Shown here: piece after piece, positions 17,735 through 27,032 of the stretch
How the letters are laid out: the number at the start of each line of letters is the position of its first letter
Numbering within the stretch: position 1 is the first letter of the stretch
From: Aequorivita antarctica
GTDB taxonomy: Bacteria > Bacteroidota > Bacteroidia > Flavobacteriales > Flavobacteriaceae
Assembly (NCBI RefSeq): GCF_007997155.1
Contig: NZ_VORT01000008.1
Coordinates: 62,001 to 126,000, forward strand
Direction: 5' to 3'
Length of the DNA: 64,000 nucleotides
Program-made: the position numbers and the translations under genes
The notes under the pieces: generated by a model
Database searches by the model: none
Told to the model about the DNA's origin: nothing
What the model saw: the letters and a program-made list of their open reading frames with translations, nothing else

Positions 17735-18658
17735 TTACGATAAGAACTTTTGGGTGTATACTTTATGTATACCCTCTTCTAGACTTATACTATATTTCCA
17801 TCCTAAATTACTTAACTTTTGAACATCCATTAATTTTCTGGGAGTTCCATCTGGTTGATCGGTATTCCAAGTAACCTCTCCCGTATAGCCAACAATTTTT
17901 TGAATTAAAGCTACCAATTCTTTTATTGAAAGGTCTATTCCCGTTCCAATGTTTAGGAATTCAGTTCCATCATAATTTTGCATTAAAAAATAACACGCAT
18001 CTGCCAAATCATCTACATGTAAAAACTCTCTTTTGGGGGTTCCAGTGCCCCAAACCTCAACAAAGGGTAGGTTCTTTTCCTTAGCTTCATGAAATTTTCG
18101 AAGCAAAGCGGGTAATACATGTGAATTTTGCAAATCGTAATTATCATTTGGCCCGTATAAATTGGTGGGCATTACCGATATAAAATTACATCCGTATTGC
18201 TTGTTATAATTCTCACAAAGCTTGATGCCCGCAATTTTTGCAATGGCGTATGGCTCATTGGTATATTCTAATTTCCCCGTAAGCAAATAGTCTTCTTTTA
18301 GCGGTTGGGGAGCTAATTTTGGATAAATACAAGAGGAACCCAAAAACAGTAATTTCTTAACTTTATGGGTATAACTTGAGTGTATTACATTGTTTTGTAT
18401 CATTAAATTATCATACAAAAAATCGGCTCGAAAGGTATTATTAGCATGGATGCCACCTACTTTTGCCGCTGCTAAAAAAACATAATCAGGTCTTTCTAAC
18501 TTAAAAAAAGAATCAACATCGTTTTGGTTTCGCAAATCCAAATCCGTTGAAGTTCTCAAAACAAAGTTGGTATACCCTTCCTCCTTAAGTTTCCTTAGAA
18601 TAGCAGCCCCTACCATTCCTCTATGGCCCGCAATGTATATTTTAGAATCTTTTTTCAT
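17735..18658 (-). CDS. fcl: GDP-L-fucose synthase
   Basis: The protein has 307 residues, the normal length. [19 protein letters not shown] is the NADP-binding loop with the family's GHxGMVG form. [20 protein letters not shown] is the GDP-fucose-synthase signature, [20 protein letters not shown] carries the catalytic Ser and Cys, and [18 protein letters not shown] is the YxxxK pair. [10 protein letters not shown] and [16 protein letters not shown] follow. It performs the 3,5-epimerisation and 4-reduction of GDP-4-keto-6-deoxymannose to GDP-L-fucose in the cytoplasm, using the product of gmd, which is the next gene upstream (128 bp away, with a heptad repeat between them). Confidence 0.96.
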   Translation of the reverse strand: MKKDSKIYIAGHRGMVGAAILRKLKEEGYTNFVLRTSTDLDLRNQNDVDSFFKLERPDYVFLAAAKVGGIHANNTFRADFLYDNLMIQNNVIHSSYTHKVKKLLFLGSSCIYPKLAPQPLKEDYLLTGKLEYTNEPYAIAKIAGIKLCENYNKQYGCNFISVMPTNLYGPNDNYDLQNSHVLPALLRKFHEAKEKNLPFVEVWGTGTPKREFLHVDDLADACYFLMQNYDGTEFLNIGTGIDLSIKELVALIQKIVGYTGEVTWNTDQPDGTPRKLMDVQKLSNLGWKYSISLEEGIHKVYTQKFLS

Positions 18659-18752
18659 TTCTTGCTCGTGAGAACGGTTATCTCTTAAAATTATCTTTTC
18701 TTTATGAGATTCCCTCTTTTAGTCGGAATGACATTTTTATTTATTTAACTAA

Positions 18753-18779
18753 TCACTATTCACTATTCACTATTCACTA
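18753..18779. repeat. Heptad tandem repeat (TCACTAT)
   Basis: Three full copies of TCACTAT plus TCACTA, exact period 7, in the fcl-gmd gap and 8 bp from the gmd stop codon. It is one of several intergenic arrays in this window that share the period but not the sequence. Confidence 0.85.
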
Positions 18780-18786
18780 AATAAAA

Positions 18787-19899
18787 TTATTCATTATATT
18801 TCAACGTATCGTGTCCTCCTTCTTGTAAATACTTTTCCTTTTTAAAAAGTTTTAAATCTGCCTCCATCATTTCGGCAACCAATTGCGGCAATGTATATTT
18901 TGGAGTCCAATTCAGCTTTTCTTTACACTTTGTAGCATCGCCTATCAATAAATCAACTTCGGTGGGTCGATGATACTTTGGATCTACCTTAACTACTACC
19001 TTTCCTTTTGGCAATTGATATTCCGGATTACTACAGGAAACAACGGTTCCAATTTCATTTTCTTCCTTACCGCTAAAATTTAAGGTCACCCCCACTTCGC
19101 CAAACGCCATTTGCACAAATTCGCGTACGGAAGTAGTTTTTCCTGTGGCAATTACATAATCATCGGGTTTATCTTGCTGGAGCATCAGCCACATGGCTTC
19201 TACATAGTCCTTGGCATGGCCCCAATCTCGTCTTGCATTTAGGTTGCCAAGGTATATCGTATCCTGCATGCCCATCACAATTTTTGCTGTGGCACGGGTA
19301 ATTTTTCGGGTTACAAAAGTTTCGCCACGCAAGGGCGATTCGTGGTTAAACAAAATACCGTTACAGGCATACATATTATAAGCCTCTCTATAATTTACCG
19401 TAATCCAATACCCATACAGTTTTGCCACTCCATAGGGGCTTCGTGGATAAAAAGGTGTTTTCTCGGTCTGTGGTACTTGCTGCACAAGGCCGTAAAGCTC
19501 TGATGTTGAAGCTTGGTATATTTTCGTTTTCTGTGTTAGCCCTAGCAAACGCACAGCTTCCAATATTCGCAAGGTACCCAAACCATCCACATTTGCAGTA
19601 TACTCAGGCGTATCGAAACTAACTTTAACATGTGACATTGCCCCAAGGTTGTAGATTTCATCAGGCTGTACTTCTTGGATGATACGCGTTAGGTTCATCG
19701 CGTCGCTCAAATCGCCATAATGCAGTTTAAAGCGGATATTCTTTTCGTGGGGGTCTTGGTATAAATGGTCAATTCTAGTGGTGTTAAAGGAGGAAGCCCG
19801 TCTTTTTATTCCGTGAACCTCATAGCCTTTTGACAATAACAATTCAGCCAAATAAGCCCCGTCTTGTCCTGTCACTCCTGTGATTAATGCAACTTTCAT
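18787..19899 (-). CDS. gmd: GDP-mannose 4,6-dehydratase
   Basis: The protein has 370 residues. [20 protein letters not shown] is the NADP loop, [18 protein letters not shown] the family signature, and [20 protein letters not shown] the substrate region. STSELYG with [12 protein letters not shown] supplies Thr/Ser-Glu-Tyr-Lys for catalysis, and [11 protein letters not shown] binds GDP-mannose. It converts GDP-D-mannose to GDP-4-keto-6-deoxymannose, the substrate of fcl directly downstream. It is a long-standing landmark for fucose-containing surface polysaccharide. The 179-bp gap upstream may hold a promoter but I see no clear box. Confidence 0.97.
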   Translation of the reverse strand: MKVALITGVTGQDGAYLAELLLSKGYEVHGIKRRASSFNTTRIDHLYQDPHEKNIRFKLHYGDLSDAMNLTRIIQEVQPDEIYNLGAMSHVKVSFDTPEYTANVDGLGTLRILEAVRLLGLTQKTKIYQASTSELYGLVQQVPQTEKTPFYPRSPYGVAKLYGYWITVNYREAYNMYACNGILFNHESPLRGETFVTRKITRATAKIVMGMQDTIYLGNLNARRDWGHAKDYVEAMWLMLQQDKPDDYVIATGKTTSVREFVQMAFGEVGVTLNFSGKEENEIGTVVSCSNPEYQLPKGKVVVKVDPKYHRPTEVDLLIGDATKCKEKLNWTPKYTLPQLVAEMMEADLKLFKKEKYLQEGGHDTLKYNE

Positions 19900-20078
19900 T
19901 TTAGAATTGTTCTTTTGTTAACTCTTTCCTTTTATACTTTAAATACAAATTTTGTTGTTTTCTTTCGTTCCCATTTAATATAAAACAACAATCTTCATAT
20001 TTTATTCATCAATACTAGCAAAATTACTGAACTTATAATTCTTTATAGGCCTAAAGAATTCTATCGCTGTTTTTGCAA

Positions 20079-21212
20079 TTAGCATATAACCGCATTAATA
20101 AAATTATTCTCTAGAGTATTATCAATACTCGGGATTTCAGGGATTTCAAGATTTGGAATATCATTTAACTTATTTTTTAAGTCATTTAGATTCTCATAAA
20201 TTAATATCCCTTTTTTATTAAAATAACTTCTTGCTGCATGACAATTTACTACAATCGGGACCCCGGCTAATTGAAGCTCAAGAATTCTTGTTAAAGCACC
20301 TGTACTTGGCACTTGATATATCAAAGCACATATAGCTCTAGACAATTTATTTTCCAAAATTTTATCTGGTACATTGTCAAAAATTTCAATATTATCAGGC
20401 AACTTTTCATCTTCCTTAGTTAAAAAGGACATATGGAACCCAACAAAATCAAAATTAATGTTATCTATCTTTTCATTTTTAATATATTCTTTTAACTGAA
20501 CTAAACTCTTTAATGTTGGAGGGTTTACTGCACTCCCTAGGACCATTATATGATTAGACAATTTTTCATTCGCTCTTAAATTCCTTATTCTTAGCAAATT
20601 TTGAAACACCAGTTTAGTAGCAAAATATGGTAAAAATTTAACCTCTATATTTTTCAAGAGTAAAGATAATAACCATTGTTCTTCCCTCGAAATAGTAAAT
20701 ATTTCATCGCACCAACTTAAATACTGAATCTCTTCATCTAACCAATAAGGACTTTGTAATGTAGGTTTTTTATATGATTTCTGAGAATAAACTAAAGATT
20801 CGAGATTATGAGGTAATCCGACAACTTTTAACCCAGTTTTTTTTACAATTAGTGGTATATACCAATATTTAGGCCAAGTATATTCCCAGATAAAACTAGA
20901 AATAGTGAAATTTAAGCTGATATCTTTAAGTTGATTTTCTAAGGTATATAAGGTGTAACCTATTAATTGACCCTCTCTTATTTTAGATTTACTTAATTTA
21001 AAACGATTATATTTGATTAATAATCTAATTCCAAAAATTGTATATTTAATTTTATCTATATAAGACTTAGGGGAAGTTAAATTCCATAAATCAAAAATTC
21101 TAATTCCTCCATTTTTTAAAAGTTCATCTATTTGAGCAGTTCTCTTCAGGCCCCCATGACCTCTCTCATTTGGTAAGTACATTGATAACCTTAAAACCGC
21201 CTTTTCTTTCAT
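20079..21212 (-). CDS. Putative GT-B glycosyltransferase
   Basis: The protein has 377 residues. LSMYLPNERGHGGLKRTAQI is an acceptor-side glycine-rich loop. HIMVLGSAVNPPTLKSLVQL and INFDFVGFHMSF look like the start of a donor domain, and LTRILELQLAGVPIVVNCHA stands in the place of the EX7E helix (E-LQLAGVPIVV). The canonical EX7E is not present in full, so the family is inferred from layout and context. This gene begins a notably A+T-rich stretch (about 20-29 kb) in which ATA and TTA codons are common, unlike gmd just downstream. That suggests a different origin. Confidence 0.6.
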   Translation of the reverse strand: MKEKAVLRLSMYLPNERGHGGLKRTAQIDELLKNGGIRIFDLWNLTSPKSYIDKIKYTIFGIRLLIKYNRFKLSKSKIREGQLIGYTLYTLENQLKDISLNFTISSFIWEYTWPKYWYIPLIVKKTGLKVVGLPHNLESLVYSQKSYKKPTLQSPYWLDEEIQYLSWCDEIFTISREEQWLLSLLLKNIEVKFLPYFATKLVFQNLLRIRNLRANEKLSNHIMVLGSAVNPPTLKSLVQLKEYIKNEKIDNINFDFVGFHMSFLTKEDEKLPDNIEIFDNVPDKILENKLSRAICALIYQVPSTGALTRILELQLAGVPIVVNCHAARSYFNKKGILIYENLNDLKNKLNDIPNLEIPEIPSIDNTLENNFINAVIC

Positions 21213-21243
21213 TTATTAAAATATAGTAACCTATTAAAAAAAA

Positions 21244-22230
21244 TTACAATTCAACAATTAAGTTAGTCTTTTCTTTTTTTATGATTTTTTCCATTAAATA
21301 AACATGATACTTTTTCCTGCTTTTAACAGCATTTAATAATTTTCTATTAAATAAAAACCTACACTGTATCTTGTAATAACTCCATGAAAATATTTTTCTT
21401 AATAATGACTCCCCTTTAATCAAGTTCCAAGTTGAAAACAAAAGAATCAGCTCTATTAATGGATTACTTAAAACCTCTAATTTACTCGCTTTTAAGGCCA
21501 AACCCATCAACTCTACTATCACCTTATTATTTTGATGACTAGAATCTATTAAAGTTAATTGATTACTATGGACTCTCCATGTAGCCAGTTCCAAAGGGAT
21601 ATGAACCATATCTACAGAAAGCCCCGCTCTCATCCCCCATTCCAAATCTGCCTGAGGGCCTTTGTCTTCTATAAAATAACCTATTTTATCAAACACTTCT
21701 CTACGGATTAAAACTTGCGTAAAAGAATGTATAATAGTTTGATGTGTAGCATATAAAATTCCAACTAATGGGGCTTTTCTTATATGGTATTTATTAGTTA
21801 AATCTTCAAAATATTTTTGAGCGAAAAATTTACGCCAATCCAATTCTTCTTTCTTTTCAGAATTTTCACCTATTATTTTCAAACAGCAATGAGCAATACT
21901 GCAACTAGGAGCTAAACTAAATCCCTTATGCAGTTCTTCTAAACAATTAGGCGTCATTGAATCATCACTTGTTGCAAAATATATATAATTCCCTTTTGAC
22001 TTTTTTACTCCAATATTCCAGGCATTATAAACTCCTTTTGGAGAAAACTGAAACATTTTAAACCTAGCATCTTTTGACGCAATATTGCATAAGTACTCCC
22101 AAGTACCATCTGTTGATTTTCCATCAATAACTACACATTCCCAATCATCTATTGATTGGTTAAGTATAGTCTCAACCCGTTCTTCTAAAAACTCAATACT
22201 GTTATATGTAGGTAATATTAAACTAATCAT
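21244..22230 (-). CDS. Glycosyltransferase family 2 (GT-A fold)
   Basis: The protein has 328 residues. ISLILPTYNSIEFLEERVET and CVVIDGKSTDGTWEYLC are the nucleotide-binding half, and YIYFATSDDSMTPNCLEEL is the metal site. GPQADLEWGMRAGLSVDMVH takes the place of the SDxxFxLR acceptor motif. Its first codon overlaps the end of the sulfotransferase gene at 22230 by 1 bp. It is A+T-rich like its neighbours. The donor is unknown, and tight coupling to a sulfotransferase suggests the transferred sugar may be sulfated. Confidence 0.88.
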   Translation of the reverse strand: MISLILPTYNSIEFLEERVETILNQSIDDWECVVIDGKSTDGTWEYLCNIASKDARFKMFQFSPKGVYNAWNIGVKKSKGNYIYFATSDDSMTPNCLEELHKGFSLAPSCSIAHCCLKIIGENSEKKEELDWRKFFAQKYFEDLTNKYHIRKAPLVGILYATHQTIIHSFTQVLIRREVFDKIGYFIEDKGPQADLEWGMRAGLSVDMVHIPLELATWRVHSNQLTLIDSSHQNNKVIVELMGLALKASKLEVLSNPLIELILLFSTWNLIKGESLLRKIFSWSYYKIQCRFLFNRKLLNAVKSRKKYHVYLMEKIIKKEKTNLIVEL

Positions 22231-23120
22231 TAAACAAAAGGGATATTACTATTAACAGAATACCTTTTAATCTCAAAAACATCTAATATTTCTTGTGCAA
22301 TACTTAAATCTTCTATAGTATAACCTTCTCTCCAATTGCTCAATAAATTGTACTTATTACCCAGTTTTATATCATTCAGCGTTCTTTCCTTACTAAAACT
22401 AGAAGACCTTGAAGGTGTTGATAAAACTGATAAAGCTTTATCTTTATTCTTAAATTTTAAATATGAGAATAAGGTATCAATAAATTTTTCGGGGTTTAAT
22501 ATCATATCTTCATAATACAAAATTAAATAGTTCTGCTTTGAATATTTTAAACTATAATGCCATTCCAAGCACCAATTTAATATGGCCCTTCCTAAATAAG
22601 AGCCTTCCTGTGAAATTTTATTTCCAAATTCTAATTGGTCTTTAGACAAATATTTAGAAGACCAATCTTCTGCTTCTAAAAATGGTCTTTCGCATGTTCC
22701 CCATTTATTTTTAACTACAGATAATGCCTGTGAACAAGGGTGACGAAGCATTACAACAGATATAGAAGGAACTAATTCACTTAAAATATCCACCAGTCCT
22801 TGTGCGTTTACAATTTTTAAAATTTGTTTTTTGCAGCGAGGTTTATTAGATAACTTCTGCAAACGTCCATTTCTAATTAACTTTAAGTATCGTTCAACTT
22901 GCTTCTTCTCTAAATCATTAAGTTCAAAAAATTGGCTCATCGCCTTTGCAGGTATATATTCTGCAATAATTTTACCCCTATCAGATTCTGGTTTCCATAA
23001 ATCAAAAGGTTGGTCTATTGAAGCAACTCCATCTTCTGCTTCAAGTATTTGCGCTAAAATTGTAGAACCGCCGCGGCGACTTGCATACTGAAGGATTAAT
23101 TTTTCTTTTTTCCAAAACAT
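22230..23120 (-). CDS. Sulfotransferase-like protein
   Basis: The protein has 296 residues. LQYASRRGGSTILAQILE is the 5'-phosphosulfate-binding loop of PAPS-dependent sulfotransferases in a variant form (RRGGST for PRSGST), and SISVVMLRHPCSQALSVVK is the 3'-phosphate-binding segment (R..P...ALS). YLILYYEDMILNPEKFIDTL is the usual closing motif. It has no signal peptide or membrane anchor, so it acts in the cytoplasm, probably on a lipid-linked or nucleotide-linked saccharide. It is one of four such genes within 6.5 kb and is 5 bp downstream of the next one. Confidence 0.82.
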   Translation of the reverse strand: MFWKKEKLILQYASRRGGSTILAQILEAEDGVASIDQPFDLWKPESDRGKIIAEYIPAKAMSQFFELNDLEKKQVERYLKLIRNGRLQKLSNKPRCKKQILKIVNAQGLVDILSELVPSISVVMLRHPCSQALSVVKNKWGTCERPFLEAEDWSSKYLSKDQLEFGNKISQEGSYLGRAILNWCLEWHYSLKYSKQNYLILYYEDMILNPEKFIDTLFSYLKFKNKDKALSVLSTPSRSSSFSKERTLNDIKLGNKYNLLSNWREGYTIEDLSIAQEILDVFEIKRYSVNSNIPFV

Positions 23121-23125
23121 GAAGC

Positions 23126-24022
23126 TTATTTACGATAAAATAAAGAAAAGAAAAATCTATATACAAAAGGTATTCTATAATTCACACACCATAAAAAACG
23201 CCTAAATAGCAATGTTTGTTTATGACTCCCTACATTATAACCGTATTTTTGCAAAAAATCCTGTCCTAAATAGGACAAATACCCTTTAACTAGATCGTTA
23301 CTTTTTTCATCATCAAAGCTAGTAAATTCTGAACGCTTATGCTCCGAATTAAGCAAATTAGGATCTCCAAAACCTCCTGTAATCTGAGAAGTATTGGCAA
23401 CAAGAAAATCATTTTTAAATTTTACATCTATAAAATCGCAAATCCTGCGAATTTCTGATTCTTTTTTTACCAATAAATCTTCATATTTAACTGCAATAAT
23501 ATTTTTATTTCCGCTATTGTTCATTAAAAATAATTGCATCAACCTAGGAGCCTCTAATAAATCCCGACTGTAATCACCTAACTTTTCTACAGTACCCACA
23601 TTCCACGTTTTAATAATCGATTTTAAAACATCTCCAGGGTTTCTTTTTAAGATTATTATTTTTGCGTTAGGAAAAACAGTCGCTATAAACTCTAATATTT
23701 CATAGTATCTAGGTGTCTTATCCAAAAAGAATTTAGCCTGTTCAACATTTTTAAAATATATTTTTTTTATAAAATTAGACAGCTCTTCATTAAAGAATTC
23801 TTTACCCCCTTTTTTTTGAATAAATTCTTCAAAAGCGGTTTTAAACCATTCATAATTGTAAAAATCTTGTGTGTGTAATTTTTGACTAAATGCAGCAAAA
23901 GGAAATAATAACCAAGGTTCTGAAGTACTCTCAATAGTTACTCCATCTACCAATAAACTTTGTAAATAGGTAGAGCCGCTGCGGGGCTGGGAGATAATGA
24001 ATATTAAATTTTCTTCACTCAT
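23126..24022 (-). CDS. Sulfotransferase
   Basis: The protein has 298 residues. IFIISQPRSGSTYLQSLLV is a canonical 5'-PSB loop, KIIILKRNPGDVLKSIIKTW the 3'-PB region, and IIAVKYEDLLVKKESEIRRI the VxYEDL motif. All three are in the normal order, so it is very likely an active PAPS-dependent sugar sulfotransferase. Its start region overlaps the end of the GT2 gene at 24019 by 4 bp (ATGA-type coupling). No PAPS-synthesis genes lie in the window, so the donor must come from elsewhere. Confidence 0.9.
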   Translation of the reverse strand: MSEENLIFIISQPRSGSTYLQSLLVDGVTIESTSEPWLLFPFAAFSQKLHTQDFYNYEWFKTAFEEFIQKKGGKEFFNEELSNFIKKIYFKNVEQAKFFLDKTPRYYEILEFIATVFPNAKIIILKRNPGDVLKSIIKTWNVGTVEKLGDYSRDLLEAPRLMQLFLMNNSGNKNIIAVKYEDLLVKKESEIRRICDFIDVKFKNDFLVANTSQITGGFGDPNLLNSEHKRSEFTSFDDEKSNDLVKGYLSYLGQDFLQKYGYNVGSHKQTLLFRRFLWCVNYRIPFVYRFFFSLFYRK

Positions 24023-25050
24023 GAAGTAGTGATTTTTCTTTTCAATTTAGACCCAAGCTTTTTCAAATAATAAAAAACAATCCATTTTGAAGAAGCTAAC
24101 TTATGTTGAAAGGGTAATTTCCGTTCAAAGATATCGTAATATAAAACTTTAATAAATGAACGAACCGTAATTGGAAGGTTAGCCGTAATTTTTTTATAGA
24201 ATTTTAATACCGTCTCACTTGCTTCTTTATGATATTTAAAACCATAAAACTTATCGGCATAATCCCAAATTTGAATCCAGTTTTTAAAATGTTGGACTTT
24301 AAATTTCTTCCTGCCCAATTCTTTTAATCCACTCAAGGAAGCTCCTTCCTCCGTGTTTCTATAAACCGCCATAGGCTCATCTATGAACCCAAAATCGCCA
24401 TGCATGCCCAACAAAAAACTTAGAGGTACATCTCCAAAGGCTACTTTATAAAACCATGAAGGAAAAAAGTCTTTGCTTATAATATTTCTAAACATCACTG
24501 TCCTAGTTTTAAGTCTAACTTGGTTAGAAAAAATATTCTCAACATTTGAAGTGCTTTGTGGAAAATATCCATGACCTTTAATAGGCGCTTCTAATTCGAC
24601 GAATCTCCCCCCTTTTTTTATGGCTATATATTGCCAATGATGACATGCCACTAATTGTGGATTGGCTTCTAACATATCCACTTGCTTTTGAAGTTTTAAG
24701 GGGTCTGTCCAGTAATCATCTCCATCTAACAACGCAATATATTTTCCACGACAATTATTTAAAATATCTACAAAATTAAAAAGTCTTCCCTTTTCCTTTC
24801 GTTTTAAGTAGTAACTATCTCCATGGGTTCTTTTTAATATGTTAACAGATAGTTTTTTGTTTATAAAACAATAATTTTTGATTTTATCCAAATTGTTATC
24901 TGAAGAAAAATCGTCACCAATAACTACCTCAAAATTAAAATTAGTCTTTTGTGAATCTATACTTTGTAGTGCCTCCTCTATATATTTTTCGTGATTAAAA
25001 GTCATTAGACGAATACTTACCAATGGAATTTCACTTAACTCCTTATTCAT
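24019..25050 (-). CDS. Glycosyltransferase family 2 (GT-A fold)
   Basis: The chosen start ATG at 25050 sits in the sequence ATGAATAA, where the sulfotransferase stop follows within the overlap. The longer frame from 25080 would overlap that gene by 38 bp and is less likely. The protein then has 343 residues. VSIRLMTFNHEKYIEEALQS and FEVVIGDDFSSDNNL give the nucleotide site, and YIALLDGDDYWTDPLKLQKQ is the metal site with the GDDYW signature typical of this GT2 subgroup. The tail is strongly basic. It is coupled on both sides to sulfotransferase genes. Confidence 0.88.
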   Translation of the reverse strand: MNKELSEIPLVSIRLMTFNHEKYIEEALQSIDSQKTNFNFEVVIGDDFSSDNNLDKIKNYCFINKKLSVNILKRTHGDSYYLKRKEKGRLFNFVDILNNCRGKYIALLDGDDYWTDPLKLQKQVDMLEANPQLVACHHWQYIAIKKGGRFVELEAPIKGHGYFPQSTSNVENIFSNQVRLKTRTVMFRNIISKDFFPSWFYKVAFGDVPLSFLLGMHGDFGFIDEPMAVYRNTEEGASLSGLKELGRKKFKVQHFKNWIQIWDYADKFYGFKYHKEASETVLKFYKKITANLPITVRSFIKVLYYDIFERKLPFQHKLASSKWIVFYYLKKLGSKLKRKITTS

Positions 25051-25924
25051 ATCCAAATTCTTTAAGTCCTTCTTGAGCAATTGTATTAAACACCGCTAAT
25101 TCCTTAACAGATAATAAATCTTTATACTTTCCTATGTTTTTAATATCTGGTTTTTCAAGTGTTTTCTTTTTCCAATCCAAAGTTTCTTGAGGCTCAATTT
25201 TTCGCTTTTTGTTCAACAAATAATATTCAAGCATAGATTCCTCATAAGGAACTTTTAAAAAGTTGGTGATTCTGATACATTCATTCTTAAGATTTTTTAT
25301 AATATCCTCGAAATGAACCCTAATAACTCTTTCTTTATCTATTGTTTTAAAGAAAGAATCTAAAAGCATATTATTAGCACTCCATTCCTCAGCTATTTCC
25401 TCTATATTGTGTGAAAGTTTTGGAGCATAATTACTCGAAAAATGTAATTCTTGCAAAGCCATATAAGAAGTTGCAACATCTCTTCCATCTCTAATAAGAT
25501 GTATAAATTTAGCTTTAGGATAAATTTTATTTAAGAGTATAGTTTTATGAAGATAATAATTGTTTTTGTCACCCCAAACTTTTAAGTCTTTATTGCTTTT
25601 TAAGCCAAAGGAGATGTAAACCAATGCAATTATTTCTGCATAATTCCTTGGATTTTCTTTTTCAATCATTTTAAACAAAAACTCGGAATCTAAATGCCAG
25701 GTTTCTATTTTTTTTGAGGATAAAATATCCTTTACAAATAAATTAATTTTAATTTGATCTCTATTATCACTGGCTTGCCAAGTTTTATATTTTGGGTACC
25801 ACCACTCCATAAAACCACTTTCGGGAGGTACACATAGTTGTGAATGACTCTCGCAAACAATGCGCAACATAGACGATCCGCTGCGAGGATTTGCCAATAT
25901 AAAAAATGGAGATACATTAATCAT
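25043..25924 (-). CDS. Sulfotransferase
   Basis: The protein has 293 residues. FFILANPRSGSSMLRIVCES is the 5'-PSB loop and KFIHLIRDGRDVATSYMALQ the 3'-PB signature with RDGRDVA, which is highly conserved in the family. RVIRVHFEDIIKNLKNECIR corresponds to the VRYEDL motif, and ESMLEYY and a C-terminal LKEFGY resemble other bacterial members. It overlaps the aminotransferase gene upstream by 8 bp (start at 25924, stop of the upstream gene at 25917), indicating translational coupling. Substrate is probably the polysaccharide repeat unit. Confidence 0.92.
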   Translation of the reverse strand: MINVSPFFILANPRSGSSMLRIVCESHSQLCVPPESGFMEWWYPKYKTWQASDNRDQIKINLFVKDILSSKKIETWHLDSEFLFKMIEKENPRNYAEIIALVYISFGLKSNKDLKVWGDKNNYYLHKTILLNKIYPKAKFIHLIRDGRDVATSYMALQELHFSSNYAPKLSHNIEEIAEEWSANNMLLDSFFKTIDKERVIRVHFEDIIKNLKNECIRITNFLKVPYEESMLEYYLLNKKRKIEPQETLDWKKKTLEKPDIKNIGKYKDLLSVKELAVFNTIAQEGLKEFGYE

Positions 25925-26996
25925 TCAATACTTTGTTAACAACTGCAATTATTCTTTTTTGATCCGCTTCAGGCAAATCGTGTGATAAGGGAAGGCACAA
26001 AATTCTTTTAGCAAAACTCTCTGCTATAGGACACCTTTTACCCTTAACATATTCCAGAGTGTTTAGCGATGGATAAAAATAGCGACGTGCCATAATTCCT
26101 TCTTGTTCCAATGCATCTTTTATTTTAATGTTGATTGATTCTGTGGGCGAAATAATTGGAAAATACGAGTAATTCAGAGTCGTATTTTTACGTACCTGCA
26201 ACATTTTTAGCTTCTTGTTATTTTTCAAGGAATCTAAATATATATTAAAGGTTCTCTTTCTAGCATTAATAATAAAGTCTATATGTTTTAACACTGCCAA
26301 CCCCATGGCGGCTTGCAATTCGCTCATTTTTGCATTAATACCAAGTCCATTGAAAACATCTGGTCCAGCATGTCCAAAATTGTGATGGTAATATAGTGTA
26401 TCGTAAAGTTCTTGTTTGCAAAAAACAGCTCCTCCTTCTCCAGTATGGAACAATTTAGTAGCGTGAAAACTACAGGTACTCACATCTCCATATTCAAAAA
26501 TGCTTTTGCCTTTATAGGTCACCCCAAAGCAATGTGCTGCATCATAAATAACTTTTAGATTGTGCTTTTGAGCAATTTTCTCAATGGTTTCAACATCACA
26601 AGGATTACCAAAAACGTGGGTTGCTAAAATTCCGGTCGTTCTTGGCGTAATGGCTGCCTCAATTTTACTTTCGTCTATTGTTAAATATTCTGGATCTATA
26701 TCTACAAAAACAGGCGTGCAACCTTCCCAAACAATACTGCTTGTAGTGGCTACATAACTAAATGGTGTGGTAATTATTTCGCCGGTTAGCCCAAGGGCTT
26801 TAATGGCTATTTGAAGTGGCAATGTTCCATTTGTCATTGCAATTATGTTTGGAACGTTTAAAAACGCTTTTAGTTCCGCTTCCAGTTCCTTTACCAAAGT
26901 ACCCCGATTGGTAATCCAACCTGCATCCCAAGCTTTTTTTAGAATAGCAGTATATTCTGATTGGGGTGGCAGAAAAGTCTTGGTAACATTTATCAT
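25917..26996 (-). CDS. DegT/DnrJ/EryC1/StrS family sugar aminotransferase
   Basis: The protein has 359 residues. TNGTLPLQIAIKALGL binds the PLP phosphate, TTPFSYVATTSSIVWEGCTP is the family signature, and VIYDAAHCFG carries Asp152 against the pyridine N. STCSFHATKLFHTGEGGAVF provides the Schiff-base Lys at about residue 181. The C-terminal FYPSLNTLEYVKGKRCPIAE-like substrate loop is also present. The enzyme aminates a keto-sugar nucleotide. The only 4-keto sugar producer seen in the window is Gmd, so GDP-4-keto-6-deoxymannose (giving a perosamine-type sugar) is one possibility, but a donor made elsewhere is equally possible. Confidence 0.92.
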   Translation of the reverse strand: MINVTKTFLPPQSEYTAILKKAWDAGWITNRGTLVKELEAELKAFLNVPNIIAMTNGTLPLQIAIKALGLTGEIITTPFSYVATTSSIVWEGCTPVFVDIDPEYLTIDESKIEAAITPRTTGILATHVFGNPCDVETIEKIAQKHNLKVIYDAAHCFGVTYKGKSIFEYGDVSTCSFHATKLFHTGEGGAVFCKQELYDTLYYHHNFGHAGPDVFNGLGINAKMSELQAAMGLAVLKHIDFIINARKRTFNIYLDSLKNNKKLKMLQVRKNTTLNYSYFPIISPTESINIKIKDALEQEGIMARRYFYPSLNTLEYVKGKRCPIAESFAKRILCLPLSHDLPEADQKRIIAVVNKVLND

Positions 26997-27032
26997 TTTA
27001 TTATATAGTTTTAGGAATCCAAGGACATTTTT

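Noticed and set aside
25051-25080. Longer start for the GT2 gene at 24019
   Set aside because: It would increase the overlap with the sulfotransferase gene to 38 bp. The ATG at 25050 gives the common ATGAATAA coupling, and the family signature begins soon after.
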